A DNA stretch of 36,958 nucleotides from a virus. The number at the start of each line of letters is the position of its first letter. The first letter of the stretch is position 1. This document shows, piece after piece, positions 7,336 to 15,656 of the stretch. The notes beneath the pieces were generated by a model. It had not been told where the DNA came from. It ran no database searches and saw only the letters and a list, made by a program, of their open reading frames with translations. The DNA is taken from positions 1 through 36,958 of the IMG/VR virus record IMGVR_UViG_3300044922_000470; one strand, written 5' to 3'. A program made the translations under genes and the position numbers.

Positions 7336-8213
7336 TTCTGCTGGCAATAGAGGGTCACGCTGAGAACGTCAGTAATGCGGTTGTTGGCCGTATCAACCGA
7401 GTGCGCGCTTTCCAATAGCCCGGCAACCGTGACATTGGCCGAGGTAAAGTCCTGGGCCACGATCTCGCGCAGGGTTTCCTCGACTTGCTCCACCACCTCG
7501 TCATGCGTGCTGGCGTATTCGCCGGGGCTGATGATGTGAATGGTGGCGTCGGCCTGCCAACGAGCCAACTGCGGGAAGGGTCGGCTGGCCGACAAGCAGG
7601 CGGCGACAATGCGCCGGGGCGGGGTCGTGGTTTCCGAGTAGTAGGGATACACGGTGTAATCGTCCGTGACGGCACTCGGAAGCTCGGTGCCGAGGTGGGC
7701 CGACACGATTTGCTCAATCTCATGGCGCAGGCTGTAGGTCTGCGGGGTGGCCGAGGCCGGGCCTGTGGGGGTGGTGGCGATGCGGTCGCCTGCCACGGCG
7801 CTGATGCGGATGGTGTCTGTCTGGATGTTCGGTGCGGTGTTGCCCGAAAGCTCGACCAGATGCCATCCGTATAGTGTTAAATCGGTCTGTGCCGCGTTGA
7901 TGGCGGCAAGCGCGGTGTTGGTATTGGTATCGTCCAAAATACGCGACAGCGCGGCCACACGGTTCTTGTGGGATGTCTGCCAGCCTGTTCCGTCATTGGC
8001 CGAGGTCAGAACGCTAAAATCCATGCTTACCCGGCTGGCGGATCTCACCCCGCCCTCGACAAGCTCGGAGCCTGCCGCCGACACGATAACGCACGGCAGG
8101 GCCAGCGGATCGGTCGGAACGGCATAACGAATCGGGATGCCTGCGAGCGCGGTTCCCGTGCGGGCGGCTTCGATGCGGGCGGCAAATTGGGCTTCTATTT
8201 GGCGGTGGATCAT
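7332..8213 (-). CDS. Tail terminator-like protein with two similar domains
   Basis: A 293-residue protein that appears to be two tail-completion (gpU/DUF3168-like) domains in one chain. Each half has an N-terminal helix (IEAQFAARI; IEQIVSAHL), a beta-rich core (CVIVSAAGS; RIVAACLSA), a helix with a hydrophobic repeat (RVAALSRILDD; VVEQVEETLREI) and a final strand ending similarly (DTIRISAVA; ITDVLSVTLYC). Single-domain proteins of this kind cap the tail tube and join it to the head. Position, after the connector genes and before the tube gene, agrees. ATG at 8213 overlaps the upstream stop. Domain duplication is my own alignment by eye. Confidence 0.55.
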   Translation of the reverse strand: MIHRQIEAQFAARIEAARTGTALAGIPIRYAVPTDPLALPCVIVSAAGSELVEGGVRSASRVSMDFSVLTSANDGTGWQTSHKNRVAALSRILDDTNTNTALAAINAAQTDLTLYGWHLVELSGNTAPNIQTDTIRISAVAGDRIATTPTGPASATPQTYSLRHEIEQIVSAHLGTELPSAVTDDYTVYPYYSETTTPPRRIVAACLSASRPFPQLARWQADATIHIISPGEYASTHDEVVEQVEETLREIVAQDFTSANVTVAGLLESAHSVDTANNRITDVLSVTLYCQQN

Positions 8214-9109
8214 GCGGCTTGGGCTAACTTGCCGAGGCGGTTGTTCATTTCGCGCTCGATCTGTTTCTGGCGAAACTCAAGCAACCAATTAACCCGGCCT
8301 TGGCGGATTTTGTCGCTGGCGTTTTTTGCGGTGTTCGCCATTTCGATATACATATTCAGCGGATTGCCGAAGCTCCTGCGGCCTTTTCCGCTGCCTCGCG
8401 TAAGGTTGTTGCTGACAAATTCTGGCAAATTGAGCGCGCCTGCCCCCACAAGTCCGAGGTCTTTCCATGCAGCGCCCCAGCCCGCCTTGAGCGTTCCAAC
8501 GCGCTTGGTCATTTTGGTCGTGTAGCTGTTCATTTTGCCTTTGCTAACGACAAGCTGCGACCAATGCGCTTGGTTCACTCGGCCCTGAGAATTTTGCCTG
8601 CTCTTGTGCAGATTGCGGTTCGGTTCTTGGCCCACATATTGAAGATTGCCCAACTTTGGCTCGCCCACTGCCGACACTTTCCGCGTCTGTGTGTAGCTGT
8701 TGACGCGCTTTCCTTTTTTCGTGGTATAGGGGCGCACCTCAACCAGCGTCGGGGTCTGATTGTTCAGAAGATCCAAGGCGCGGGCCTCTGAGTAATTTGG
8801 GCCACCCTGTTTCATGTATCGGTTAAACGCGGCAGACACCCCACGCACTCCGCTATCGGCCAAGATTTTGCGAATGACGGCAACAGTGACAAAAACTCGG
8901 TTGATGTCTCGTGTGACCGCGCCAACGCCCTCCGCTTGGTCTTTGGGTGGAGTAATGGCAAGCAAGCCATTGTCGCCACTATCACGCACAAGCAGTCTTG
9001 CTTGGCGGATAAGTTCTTGCCCGACTTCTTTTGTTGTCGCATTGACAAACTTCGGGACGAACTTACGCAATTCATCCAGCGTAATGTCGGCTGAGACTGC
9101 CGCCGCCAT
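8210..9109 (-). CDS. Head-tail connector or neck-region protein
   Basis: A 299-residue basic protein of unrecognised family. ATG at 9109 is taken because it follows the previous stop by two bases; a longer open frame runs into the neighbour. It starts MAAAVSADITLDELRKFVP and contains several Lys/Arg-rich stretches and a helical C-terminus (EFRQKQIEREMNN). Its place, before the tail terminator, is that of HK97 gp10-like neck proteins in other siphoviruses, but at this length it would be an extended version. Function is inferred only from order. Confidence 0.5.
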   Translation of the reverse strand: MAAAVSADITLDELRKFVPKFVNATTKEVGQELIRQARLLVRDSGDNGLLAITPPKDQAEGVGAVTRDINRVFVTVAVIRKILADSGVRGVSAAFNRYMKQGGPNYSEARALDLLNNQTPTLVEVRPYTTKKGKRVNSYTQTRKVSAVGEPKLGNLQYVGQEPNRNLHKSRQNSQGRVNQAHWSQLVVSKGKMNSYTTKMTKRVGTLKAGWGAAWKDLGLVGAGALNLPEFVSNNLTRGSGKGRRSFGNPLNMYIEMANTAKNASDKIRQGRVNWLLEFRQKQIEREMNNRLGKLAQAA

Positions 9110-9111
9110 AA

Positions 9112-9444
9112 CTATTCGGCCAAGCCGCCCGCTGTGATTTCGACCACTGCGCCGTCCTGCGAGACGGCCAACACTTGAAGCTCTTGCCCGCGAACCGTCA
9201 CACGGCTCCAAATGGCGGGAACGGCGTTGTCGATCTTGTCGAAGCGCGGCTCAAAGGCGCTGGCTTGGAGCGCCAGGCGCACGCTGCGGATCTGACGCAC
9301 CCCGCCCTCGGCCAATTCATCGCGGGTTTCAGTGTCGCCAACCACAGCCTTGTAGTCGATCCCGCCAATAGTCACACACTCGCCGCCGACATCGGTAATC
9401 GCGGCCACGCCAAGGATGTGCGCGGTATCTAACTGGCTTGCCAT
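9112..9444 (-). CDS. Head-tail joining protein candidate
   Basis: A 110-residue beta-rich protein starting MASQLDTAHILG and ending EITAGGLAE. Size, composition (small, acidic, no cysteine except one early residue) and position right after the head genes and before the neck gene are those of small joining proteins such as lambda gpFII. The strand pattern VRGQELQVLAVSQDGAVVEI near the end is typical of these OB-like adaptors. The family is not certain. Confidence 0.5.
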   Translation of the reverse strand: MASQLDTAHILGVAAITDVGGECVTIGGIDYKAVVGDTETRDELAEGGVRQIRSVRLALQASAFEPRFDKIDNAVPAIWSRVTVRGQELQVLAVSQDGAVVEITAGGLAE

Positions 9445-9447
9445 GCC

Positions 9448-11199
9448 CTAATCCTTGGAGTCAAAGGCGTCAGGGTTGCGGCGCTTGAAGACCTCGGCCC
9501 CGAATTTGTTGGCCGCGTCGGAGTTCTCCACATCGTAGATGGCATCTGTGGCAACCTTGGGATCGAAAAACGGGTGGTTATGCAGAAACACAATCTCGCT
9601 GTCCAAGACGATCCCTGCTTTGCGCGTGCGGTGGGAAAATTCCGTGTCGGAATAAATGCCGTGATAGTCGCCAGACAGGATTCCTCCACCGTTGCCAAGC
9701 CAGCCGAGGGTTGGCCGGGTGCAAACGAACGTCACCATGAGGCCGTCCGTGCGATGGCCGTCTTTCACGCCAAGCACTTTTGGGCGCTTTAGGTGCGGTT
9801 CCAACGCCTGCCAAACAAGCTCGTCCCAAAATAGCGGCGGCTCGATGTCATCTTGTGCAGTGACGATGATTTGCCCTGACGATGCTTTTACTGCCGCGTT
9901 GTAATTCGCCACGGCATTTCCACCGACTTGATCCATGAGGCCAGCGGGCGAAAGGCCGTGCTTGAATCGACCCAAAACGTCTCGCGTCTCGGCATCATCC
10001 TCGGCAAAACCAAAGATGTATTCCACGCTTTGCGGGTCTTTGGCCGCTTCCAGCCACTTCTTGCGCGTCTCGGCAGCTTGAAGCGGGCGGCCACGGGTCG
10101 GGTGGCAAACGCTTATCTTGGCCCCGCACTTCTTGAACCACTCCAATTCAAACTGATCTGCCCGCTCGGTGTCGCCATTGGCACGCAAGGTGCAAGCGTA
10201 AAGCCCGACGCCGCCGAATCCATAGACCACCGGGCGGTGCGTCCACGGGACAATCTCTGGCACAGGCAGGGCCATAAATGCGCGGGCATAGGCCAAGGCG
10301 TCTTGCGCCTCGCCGTTGTCCAGGCTGGTGGCCGCGAGTTGGGCCAAGGCTTCCCTGCGCCACGGGCTGACTTTGTATGCCTCATGCAATAGCGATTTCT
10401 TCGGCGCAAATGCCTGCGTCCGCATGGCGAGTTGCAGATATAGCTCATAGCGTTCGTCACCTGAGAGCGATTCGTGTTTCAGTGCCTCGATGGCGAGTTC
10501 CATGCCGCGCGCATCTTCTTTCATGCCGAAATGCTCAAGGCTCCCGTAGAAAATCCAGCGCGGGTCTTTGTCCCAATCGGGCTGCGAAGCGATGATGCGC
10601 CAGTTGCGGGCATTGCCGCGCTTTTCGGATGCCTCGTCTTTCTTTTCGTCGGGGGCGTGGACAATGCGGGCGTCCTCCCACCTCACTTGCCCGTCTCCCG
10701 ATTTGTCTAAGGGTTCAAGGTGTTCGTGAACAGCGCCGTCCCACTTGGCCGTCCCGCGCCGCCAGATGCGCTCACGCAAGAGGTTCAGTCCATTATTGGT
10801 CAAGCGATAGGGAACCATCGCCAGCGTGGTCGTGGGGGCCGTCTCGCGCAAATGCTGGCGGATAATGTCGCAGGACTCTTGCTCAATAATATCGTCCGTA
10901 TCGGCCCAAACCAGCCAATCGTGGCCGTCTGCCTCGGCCATGTCCGTCGCCATCTGCCGGGCGGCGGCGAAGTTGTCCACATGATCCCAAAACTGGAACG
11001 CTTCGGCGTTCTTGTATTCGCCAACCTTGCACCCCATTTCGCGGGCAATGTCCAGCGAACGATCTGGCTCCCTGCCGCCGCAGGCGCGGACAATGTAGAT
11101 GTGGGGCGTGAGCTTTTGGAAAGCCTCGATGAATCGCCCGATGTAACCCTCGCTATTTCCAGTAATAGCGACCAACGCCAAGGAAGGCAGTGTGTCCAT
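9448..11199 (-). CDS. Two-domain glycosyltransferase with TPR-like linker
   Basis: A 583-residue protein. Residues about 1-190 form a family-2 (GT-A) glycosyltransferase: starting strand LALVAITGNSEGYI, then VWADTDDI with the DxD metal motif at about residue 100, and a catalytic-region WDGAVHEH. Residues about 205-340 are helical pairs like tetratricopeptide repeats. Residues about 350-570 look like a second GT-A domain with QDDIEPP and a late FLHNHPFFD. It sits between the capsid gene plus terminator and the head-tail joining genes, an unusual place for an enzyme. The likely role is glycosylation of a capsid or tail protein, or of host surface or DNA; the acceptor is unknown. TTGACAG lies 15 bases before its ATG, which may mark separate expression. 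Confidence 0.75.
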   Translation of the reverse strand: MDTLPSLALVAITGNSEGYIGRFIEAFQKLTPHIYIVRACGGREPDRSLDIAREMGCKVGEYKNAEAFQFWDHVDNFAAARQMATDMAEADGHDWLVWADTDDIIEQESCDIIRQHLRETAPTTTLAMVPYRLTNNGLNLLRERIWRRGTAKWDGAVHEHLEPLDKSGDGQVRWEDARIVHAPDEKKDEASEKRGNARNWRIIASQPDWDKDPRWIFYGSLEHFGMKEDARGMELAIEALKHESLSGDERYELYLQLAMRTQAFAPKKSLLHEAYKVSPWRREALAQLAATSLDNGEAQDALAYARAFMALPVPEIVPWTHRPVVYGFGGVGLYACTLRANGDTERADQFELEWFKKCGAKISVCHPTRGRPLQAAETRKKWLEAAKDPQSVEYIFGFAEDDAETRDVLGRFKHGLSPAGLMDQVGGNAVANYNAAVKASSGQIIVTAQDDIEPPLFWDELVWQALEPHLKRPKVLGVKDGHRTDGLMVTFVCTRPTLGWLGNGGGILSGDYHGIYSDTEFSHRTRKAGIVLDSEIVFLHNHPFFDPKVATDAIYDVENSDAANKFGAEVFKRRNPDAFDSKD

Positions 11200-11230
11200 G
11201 CGGCCACGGCGGGCCTGTCAACTTCACCAA

Positions 11231-11258
11231 AAGCAAAACCCCCGGCTATGCCGGGGGT
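11231..11258 (-). terminator. Rho-independent terminator after the capsid gene
   Basis: Nine-base stem (11238-11246 with 11250-11258, CCCCCGGC core) closed by a three-base loop, followed on the minus strand by TTTTGCTTTT. It lies 28 bases after the capsid stop, so transcripts from the head operon should end or thin out here before the glycosyltransferase gene. Confidence 0.9.
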
Positions 11259-11286
11259 CTGCTGAACACACGAACCAGAACAGTCT

Positions 11287-12201
11287 TTAGGCTTTCTTGG
11301 CGAGGATTTTAAGACCCGCCGTGATGCCGTAGGTGAATCCGCCCACCACCTCAAAATTGAGGAAATGAGTCCCATTTGCTGTGTTATAGTGACGGCGATA
11401 GCCCAAACCAATACCAGAGACGGGATCGACCACGGTGCGAGCTTCCAGATACTCTGAAGGAGCCTGCGGCTGGAGGGTGCGGATCGCCACGGCGATGGCC
11501 GAGGGATGCACCGCGAAGCCTGCGAGGGTGATGCTGGTTCCGACGTTGGTGGCCGGGATCAGGGTGGACTCGTAGACGTTCATGCCCGCCAGACGGCGAA
11601 CCACTCCCTCGCGCACACCTTCGGGGCCGAAGTTGAGGTTAGCAAGGATGTTCGTGCTGTCGGAGAGGAGAGCGTCGTAGGCTTCCGGCTCCAAGAACAA
11701 CGCGCGGTCGTTCTGCGGGGCTTTGGCCTTGGTGAGTTCCAAGCGGGCCTTGCGGACATCGGCCATCGAGAACGAGGCCGAGGTGAACGAGGCAACCGCC
11801 GTGCCGAAGTTACCCGTGGTGATCATGCCCCACGCTGCGCTGATGAAAGCCTGCGCCACTGCGCGGCCCTGCTCTGCGCCGATTTCGGCAAGCATCTGCG
11901 GGGTGAGCGCGGAGGACTTGCTCCATTGGGTGTCGGTGAAATCGACCGTGCTGAGATAGTGCTTGTCGATCGTGACCTCACGGGCGGTGAGGGTAACGTC
12001 TCCGTCCGCACCTTCGTAGGTGTTGTTGAACGTGGAGGCGGTGATCGAGGAGATGAGCGGGATGCTCACCACTTCGCCTTTGCGCGCGGCTTCGGCGTTG
12101 TAGTTCACGCTGAAAGCGTTCAGCGGATGGAGGGAATCAACGAACGCCTTGAGCGCCGCTGAAGAGATGATGTCGTCGTTAAGACCAGTGATGGAGGCCA
12201 T
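11287..12201 (-). CDS. Major capsid protein
   Basis: A 304-residue protein, the expected size for an HK97-fold capsid subunit. It starts MASITGLNDDIISSAAL and has the run of a capsid family with an N-arm, then long helix LAEIGAEQGRAVAQAF (spine-helix position), a P-domain strand set, and RALFLEPEAYDALL, a phrase common in P22-coat-like and related capsid families. It directly follows the protease/scaffold gene and is followed by a strong terminator, as in many lambda-like phages where the capsid gene is the most expressed gene of the operon. I cannot assign the exact capsid family. Confidence 0.8.
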   Translation of the reverse strand: MASITGLNDDIISSAALKAFVDSLHPLNAFSVNYNAEAARKGEVVSIPLISSITASTFNNTYEGADGDVTLTAREVTIDKHYLSTVDFTDTQWSKSSALTPQMLAEIGAEQGRAVAQAFISAAWGMITTGNFGTAVASFTSASFSMADVRKARLELTKAKAPQNDRALFLEPEAYDALLSDSTNILANLNFGPEGVREGVVRRLAGMNVYESTLIPATNVGTSITLAGFAVHPSAIAVAIRTLQPQAPSEYLEARTVVDPVSGIGLGYRRHYNTANGTHFLNFEVVGGFTYGITAGLKILAKKA

Positions 12202-12210
12202 GTTAGTAGG

Positions 12211-13050
12211 TTATTTGGATTGTTTGAGCTTGTTGATGAGGGAGAAATCGCTGGCCTCAAGCGCCTTGCGGACGATTTCAAATTTTGTGGCGCGGTCGCC
12301 AGAAGCGTAAGCGTCTTCGACCGAAACGGCGGAACCGTTGCCCGTGATGGCGTTGTCGCCGCGAGCGGCGAGTTCGACTTCCAGAGCGGACAGCTTGGTC
12401 ATCGCGGCATCGAGCTTCGCGGCCATTTCCGAATCAACGGGGGCGGCGACGGGCGCGGGGGTTTCTTCTTTGGCGGCGGCGAGGCCGTCCACGGTGGATT
12501 TGAGGTCGGCAACCGAAGCGGCCAACGATTCGATGGCGGCTTGAGCGTCGAACTCAACTTTAGCGACAGAACTATTTTCAGTCATGCCCACTGCGGCGGT
12601 GTCAACTTCGGGCGCGGCTTCGGGCTCAGACCCGGCGCGGAAAACGCCGTCAGGGTTGGCGGCGGGGCGGGAAACCAGATCCACGCTGACCAGTTCCGAG
12701 ACGCGGGCAAAACGCTTTCCGTCTTGCTCGTCGGGCGTTCCGCTGAAGGTCATGGAAAAACCGACACGGTTTGGCGCTTTGGTCAGGATCTCGCTGTAGA
12801 AAGTGGCCTGCGGGTGCGAGCCGAGAAGTTCCAAGTCAGCGCGAAGTTGGTCTTCGACAATGCGGAAGTTGGCGAGGAAGCCGATGAGGGAATCAATGCT
12901 TTCGTCGTGATCGACAAAGACTTTGACGGGCGAACCAGCAACGCCTGCGGCCTCGGCCTGCAACAGCGTCACATCGTCCACCATCATGGCGTGGCCGAGC
13001 GCAGGGCCAACCGTGGCGACAGATATTCCTTCAAATTTGAGGGCGTCCAT
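12211..13050 (-). CDS. Prohead protease fused to scaffold
   Basis: A 279-residue protein with two parts. Residues 1-135 are a prohead serine protease: the expected histidine lies in FVDHDESID at about residue 48 and the serine in ELVSVDLVSRPAAN at about residue 121, the usual end of the domain. Residues about 150-279 are a scaffold-like tail, helical and rich in Ala, Glu and Val (SVADLKSTVDGLAA), ending KLKQSK. This is the lambda gpC/Nu3-type arrangement, in which the protease cleaves the scaffold during head maturation. It lies between portal and capsid genes. TTGACAT lies 14 bases before its ATG. Confidence 0.85.
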   Translation of the reverse strand: MDALKFEGISVATVGPALGHAMMVDDVTLLQAEAAGVAGSPVKVFVDHDESIDSLIGFLANFRIVEDQLRADLELLGSHPQATFYSEILTKAPNRVGFSMTFSGTPDEQDGKRFARVSELVSVDLVSRPAANPDGVFRAGSEPEAAPEVDTAAVGMTENSSVAKVEFDAQAAIESLAASVADLKSTVDGLAAAKEETPAPVAAPVDSEMAAKLDAAMTKLSALEVELAARGDNAITGNGSAVSVEDAYASGDRATKFEIVRKALEASDFSLINKLKQSK

Positions 13051-13064
13051 ACTCGGACGCGCTC

Positions 13065-13071
13065 ATGTCAA
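13065..13071 (-). promoter_or_regulatory. TTGACAT motif before prohead protease
   Basis: Minus-strand TTGACAT whose TGA is the portal stop codon (13068-13070). Fourteen bases separate it from the ATG at 13050. Confidence 0.4.
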
Positions 13072-14597
13072 GCAGTCGCCTTCTTGCGACGGTAGATGCG
13101 TTTGCGCTTCTTGGGCAAAGCCAACTCTGTCGGTTCTTCTTTGCTTTCCAACTGCGGGGCGCTGTCCGCTGGCGCATCGAGCGCAGGGATAACTTCCACC
13201 ACGGCAGCTTGCGGCTGCGCCTGCTCCACCCCAATCATCACGCCAAGATCGGCGGCAAATTCGCGTTCGGTCGCAATCTCGGCCACGGCCTCCTTCCAAT
13301 CAATGCCCTGCTCGCCGAAGTAATCGGAGAGAGTCATTAGCCCGGCCTTTACATCGTCGCGGCGGGCGGCGGCCTCGCGGCCTACGTCCACCGTGATCGA
13401 GCGCGGGGTTTGCCAGCCGACAGACTGCCAGCCGGGATTCATGGGAAGTTCTTTGCGCGAGATGGCGCGGGCAATCGCATAGCGCCACAGCTTCGATAGG
13501 AACGCATTAACCAGCACATCCTGGCGGGCAGCAAAGCATCTCGCCGCCTTCTGAATGATAAACCTTTGCGCCACGCCGCCGATCGCGCTGGTGTCCCAAA
13601 CAAACTCGTAAGGCAGGCCAAGGCCGATGGCCGCTGCGCGAATGTATTGCTCAAGGTGTTTGTCGAGCTTCTCGTTCGGGCGGTTCATCACGAAGGATTG
13701 AATGTCCTCCGTATTCTTCATGCGCGGAACCAGCCCGCCGCCGAAAATGCTTTCGCGGGTCAGGTTGCCGTTGCTGTCCTTGCTGAAGTCGCCAAGGAAT
13801 CCTTCCGCGCCAATGTTCCCCGTGGAGTTTTTAATAACGAGGCCGATGCTGCTGCCAGCCTTTGCCGCCATCATTTCAAAGCGCAGCAATTCGTCCCGAT
13901 CCAAAACGCTGTTGAGCGCCACACCGATGGCAGGATAACCGCGCACTTGGTCGGCGCGCTCTGGTTCGTAAACATGAAGCATCGCGTCGGCCTTCACCTC
14001 GCGGTGGCGGCGCGGGTATTCGTCGCCCTCCCCGATAAAATAGCCAAGCGGGCGCTGGAATTTGTCGAGCTTCACGCCGTCCACCACCCCGCTGTTGCTT
14101 GCCGAGGTGTCGGGCGACTCCACGCGGTGCGCCTCGACAATCTGCACGGCAGGAGCGCCGTCTGTCTTGGCCGTGAGGATGGCAAAAATTTCCCCGTCCC
14201 GGTCAATGGCCTCCGACACGAGCATTTGCAGGGAGCGCATATCGTGCCGCCCGCTGATTTCGGGCGAGCGCGCCCAATTCTCCCACCATTGCTCTGCCGC
14301 ATCGTCCCACGCTTGATCACCTGACATGGCTTGCGGGCGAATGCCGATGCCGCTGCCCACGGAATACATGGCCTTGTCGCGCACTGCGCCCCGCACTATC
14401 GCGTTGTTGTAGAAACATTTACGCGAAAGCGCCATCAGGCGGGTGCGGTCATAGGAGGAAAGGTCAACCTTGGAATCCTGCGCCTGCGCGTAAACCCAAC
14501 CGCGCTCCTCGCTGCGGTGGTTCACGGCCTCGATCATGCGCGAGAACCCGAAAGCTGCGGCCACGCGGTCAACAAATTTGGTCTGCTTGGTCTTCAT
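13068..14597 (-). CDS. Portal protein (lambda gpB type)
   Basis: A 509-residue protein with the marks of the lambda portal family: an early RTRLMALSRKCFYNNAI, then GSGIGIRPQA, a long helical wing and crown region (SVLDRDELLRFEMMAA), and the family phrase around ALRKEFVWDTSA (here YEFVWDTSAIGG) near residue 365. Twelve copies would form the dodecamer ring through which DNA enters the head. ATG at 14597 overlaps the gpW-like stop (ATGA), which settles the start although the frame is open further upstream. The order terminase, gpW, portal, protease, capsid is that of lambda. Confidence 0.92.
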   Translation of the reverse strand: MKTKQTKFVDRVAAAFGFSRMIEAVNHRSEERGWVYAQAQDSKVDLSSYDRTRLMALSRKCFYNNAIVRGAVRDKAMYSVGSGIGIRPQAMSGDQAWDDAAEQWWENWARSPEISGRHDMRSLQMLVSEAIDRDGEIFAILTAKTDGAPAVQIVEAHRVESPDTSASNSGVVDGVKLDKFQRPLGYFIGEGDEYPRRHREVKADAMLHVYEPERADQVRGYPAIGVALNSVLDRDELLRFEMMAAKAGSSIGLVIKNSTGNIGAEGFLGDFSKDSNGNLTRESIFGGGLVPRMKNTEDIQSFVMNRPNEKLDKHLEQYIRAAAIGLGLPYEFVWDTSAIGGVAQRFIIQKAARCFAARQDVLVNAFLSKLWRYAIARAISRKELPMNPGWQSVGWQTPRSITVDVGREAAARRDDVKAGLMTLSDYFGEQGIDWKEAVAEIATEREFAADLGVMIGVEQAQPQAAVVEVIPALDAPADSAPQLESKEEPTELALPKKRKRIYRRKKATA

Positions 14598-14857
14598 GTG
14601 CGGTTCGGGAAGCGCATCTGCGTTACGCGGCTGTTGCCGATTGTCCCGGCATTGATGGCAAGGGCCGTCTCGATGAGGCCAAGCATATCCCAAGCGTCAT
14701 AGGATTTTTGCAGGGTGACGCTGCGACCGCCGACGCTGCTTGACACGACGAACGCCTGACTCGCCCCGCCAGCAAGGATCTGAGCCTTACAACTGGCTTT
14801 GAGTTGCGAAAGTTCAGAGGCCGTAAAAACTTGGGCCAGAATAGCAGCGTCCGTCAC
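14594..14857 (-). CDS. gpW-like head completion protein
   Basis: An 87-residue protein. GTG at 14857 is preferred: it lies 13 bases after a TTGACAC motif and just after the previous stop, and it gives a protein of gpW size. The sequence TDAAILAQVFTASELSQLK, a pair of strands (VVSSSVGGRSVTLQ), then a helix (DMLGLIETALAI) follow the helix-strand-strand-helix layout of lambda gpW, which binds below the portal and stabilises the filled head. It sits between terminase and portal exactly as W does in lambda. The longer open frame upstream overlaps another gene and is likely not used. Confidence 0.65.
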   Translation of the reverse strand: MTDAAILAQVFTASELSQLKASCKAQILAGGASQAFVVSSSVGGRSVTLQKSYDAWDMLGLIETALAINAGTIGNSRVTQMRFPNRT

Positions 14858-14870
14858 GCACTCGCGGCGT

Positions 14871-14877
14871 GTGTCAA
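14871..14877 (-). promoter_or_regulatory. TTGACAC motif before gpW-like gene
   Basis: Minus-strand TTGACAC whose TGA is the stop codon of the upstream small gene. Thirteen bases separate it from the GTG at 14857. Confidence 0.45.
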
Positions 14878-15065
14878 GGAGCGGGCGACTTCTTGCGCTT
14901 GGCCCACCGCGCATTGACGGCGGCGCGGGCCTGCTCGCTGCTGCGGGCCTTGAGCGGCGACTTAACCTTGCCGCCTTTGCTGCCAGTGGCGCGGGTGTCC
15001 ACATAGCTGGCTGGCAGGGGCTTGTTGCAGTTCGGGCATTTCACGCCCGCGATGTTAGATGGCAT
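14874..15065 (-). CDS. Small basic protein with a CPNC zinc-type knuckle
   Basis: A 63-residue protein. ATG at 15065 has GAGG nine bases upstream and overlaps the previous stop by 11 bases. It opens with VKCPNCNKPLP, a single CxxC pair as in a half zinc ribbon, and continues with a very basic tail (KGGKVKSPLKAR, NARWAKRKKS). Such small proteins in packaging regions may bind DNA or pair through zinc, but no function can be assigned. It belongs to the small-gene group between large terminase and gpW. Confidence 0.55.
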   Translation of the reverse strand: MPSNIAGVKCPNCNKPLPASYVDTRATGSKGGKVKSPLKARSSEQARAAVNARWAKRKKSPAP

Positions 15066-15240
15066 CGTTGCCAACCTCAATAGGAAGCTCCAGTTGCGGG
15101 TCGGCGGCTTGAACGCGGGCGACTTGAACAAGGTGCGCGTGGCGAATCACGATTTCGGTCAGCTTGAGAGCGGAGGCGATATCGTAGTCGTGGGCCTCGT
15201 TGAAATGCGCGGCGGCGTGTGCGATTTCGTTGATTTTCAT
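15055..15240 (-). CDS. Small hypothetical protein
   Basis: A 61-residue, mostly helical, His/Ala-rich protein (MKINEIAHAAAHFNEA) of no recognised family. There is no Shine-Dalgarno sequence; the start is preceded by an A/C-rich leader ending AAAACACACA, as at three other genes in this window. It overlaps the next gene by 11 bases. Confidence 0.5.
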   Translation of the reverse strand: MKINEIAHAAAHFNEAHDYDIASALKLTEIVIRHAHLVQVARVQAADPQLELPIEVGNDAI

Positions 15241-15280
15241 TGTGTGTTTTGTGTTCGGTTCGCTTTTGGCGTCCCATGCC

Positions 15281-15299
15281 GCCCCCGGCGCGCGGGGGC
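15281..15299. other. GC-rich hairpin in packaging-gene gap
   Basis: Seven-base stem GCCCCCG/CGGGGGC with a five-base loop, in the gap between the genes ending at 15310 and starting at 15240. There is no T run on either side, so it may be a pause or RNA-processing site rather than a terminator. Confidence 0.4.
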
Positions 15300-15309
15300 G
15301 GGAGGAAGG

Positions 15310-15579
15310 TCAAGCGGCGTGGGCAACCTCGGCGTGAACAACTCCGTTATTGTCGATGAGCCGATAGGCAGCGCGAACGTGCGGCTGCCCTTTCATAAAG
15401 CGACTTGCCCACTTGTGGAGAAATGCTGTGTTGTGCGTTCCCCAAACCGACCCGTGTTTGCTGAACTTATACCAGCCCTCGGTCGGGTGAAGAAATTCAA
15501 CATAGACGGCATCGGCAACGATGTGTTCTTGCGCGGCGGTGGTGTTCCCCGCGCCCGTTGTGGTGTTGTTCGTGTTCAC
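15310..15579 (-). CDS. Conserved-looking hypothetical protein downstream of TerL
   Basis: About 89 residues if translation starts with GTG at 15579, shortly after the large terminase stop; the open frame continues upstream inside the terminase gene, so the start is uncertain. The visible core is VEFLHPTEGWYKFSKHGS and HKWASRFMKGQ, rich in aromatic and basic residues, with a short strand pattern AYRLIDNNGVVHAE. The look is that of a small, compact nucleic-acid-interacting protein, but I do not recognise it. Confidence 0.5.
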   Translation of the reverse strand: MNTNNTTTGAGNTTAAQEHIVADAVYVEFLHPTEGWYKFSKHGSVWGTHNTAFLHKWASRFMKGQPHVRAAYRLIDNNGVVHAEVAHAA

Positions 15580-15656
15580 AATGCCCACAATACGCCAGCA
15601 GCTTGCGTATGCAAGAAAAAGTTTCAGCTTTCTGAAAGTTTTTTTGCCCCCCTGTT

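Noticed and set aside
9448-11199. Host polysaccharide gene captured at a prophage border
   Set aside because: It is flanked on both sides by phage head genes in the same direction, so it belongs to the phage late operon.
12220-13095. Long plus-strand open frame (291 codons) over the protease/scaffold gene
   Set aside because: It mirrors the codon pattern of the minus-strand gene, has low-complexity Gly/Arg/Phe composition and no recognisable domain; high GC creates such shadows.
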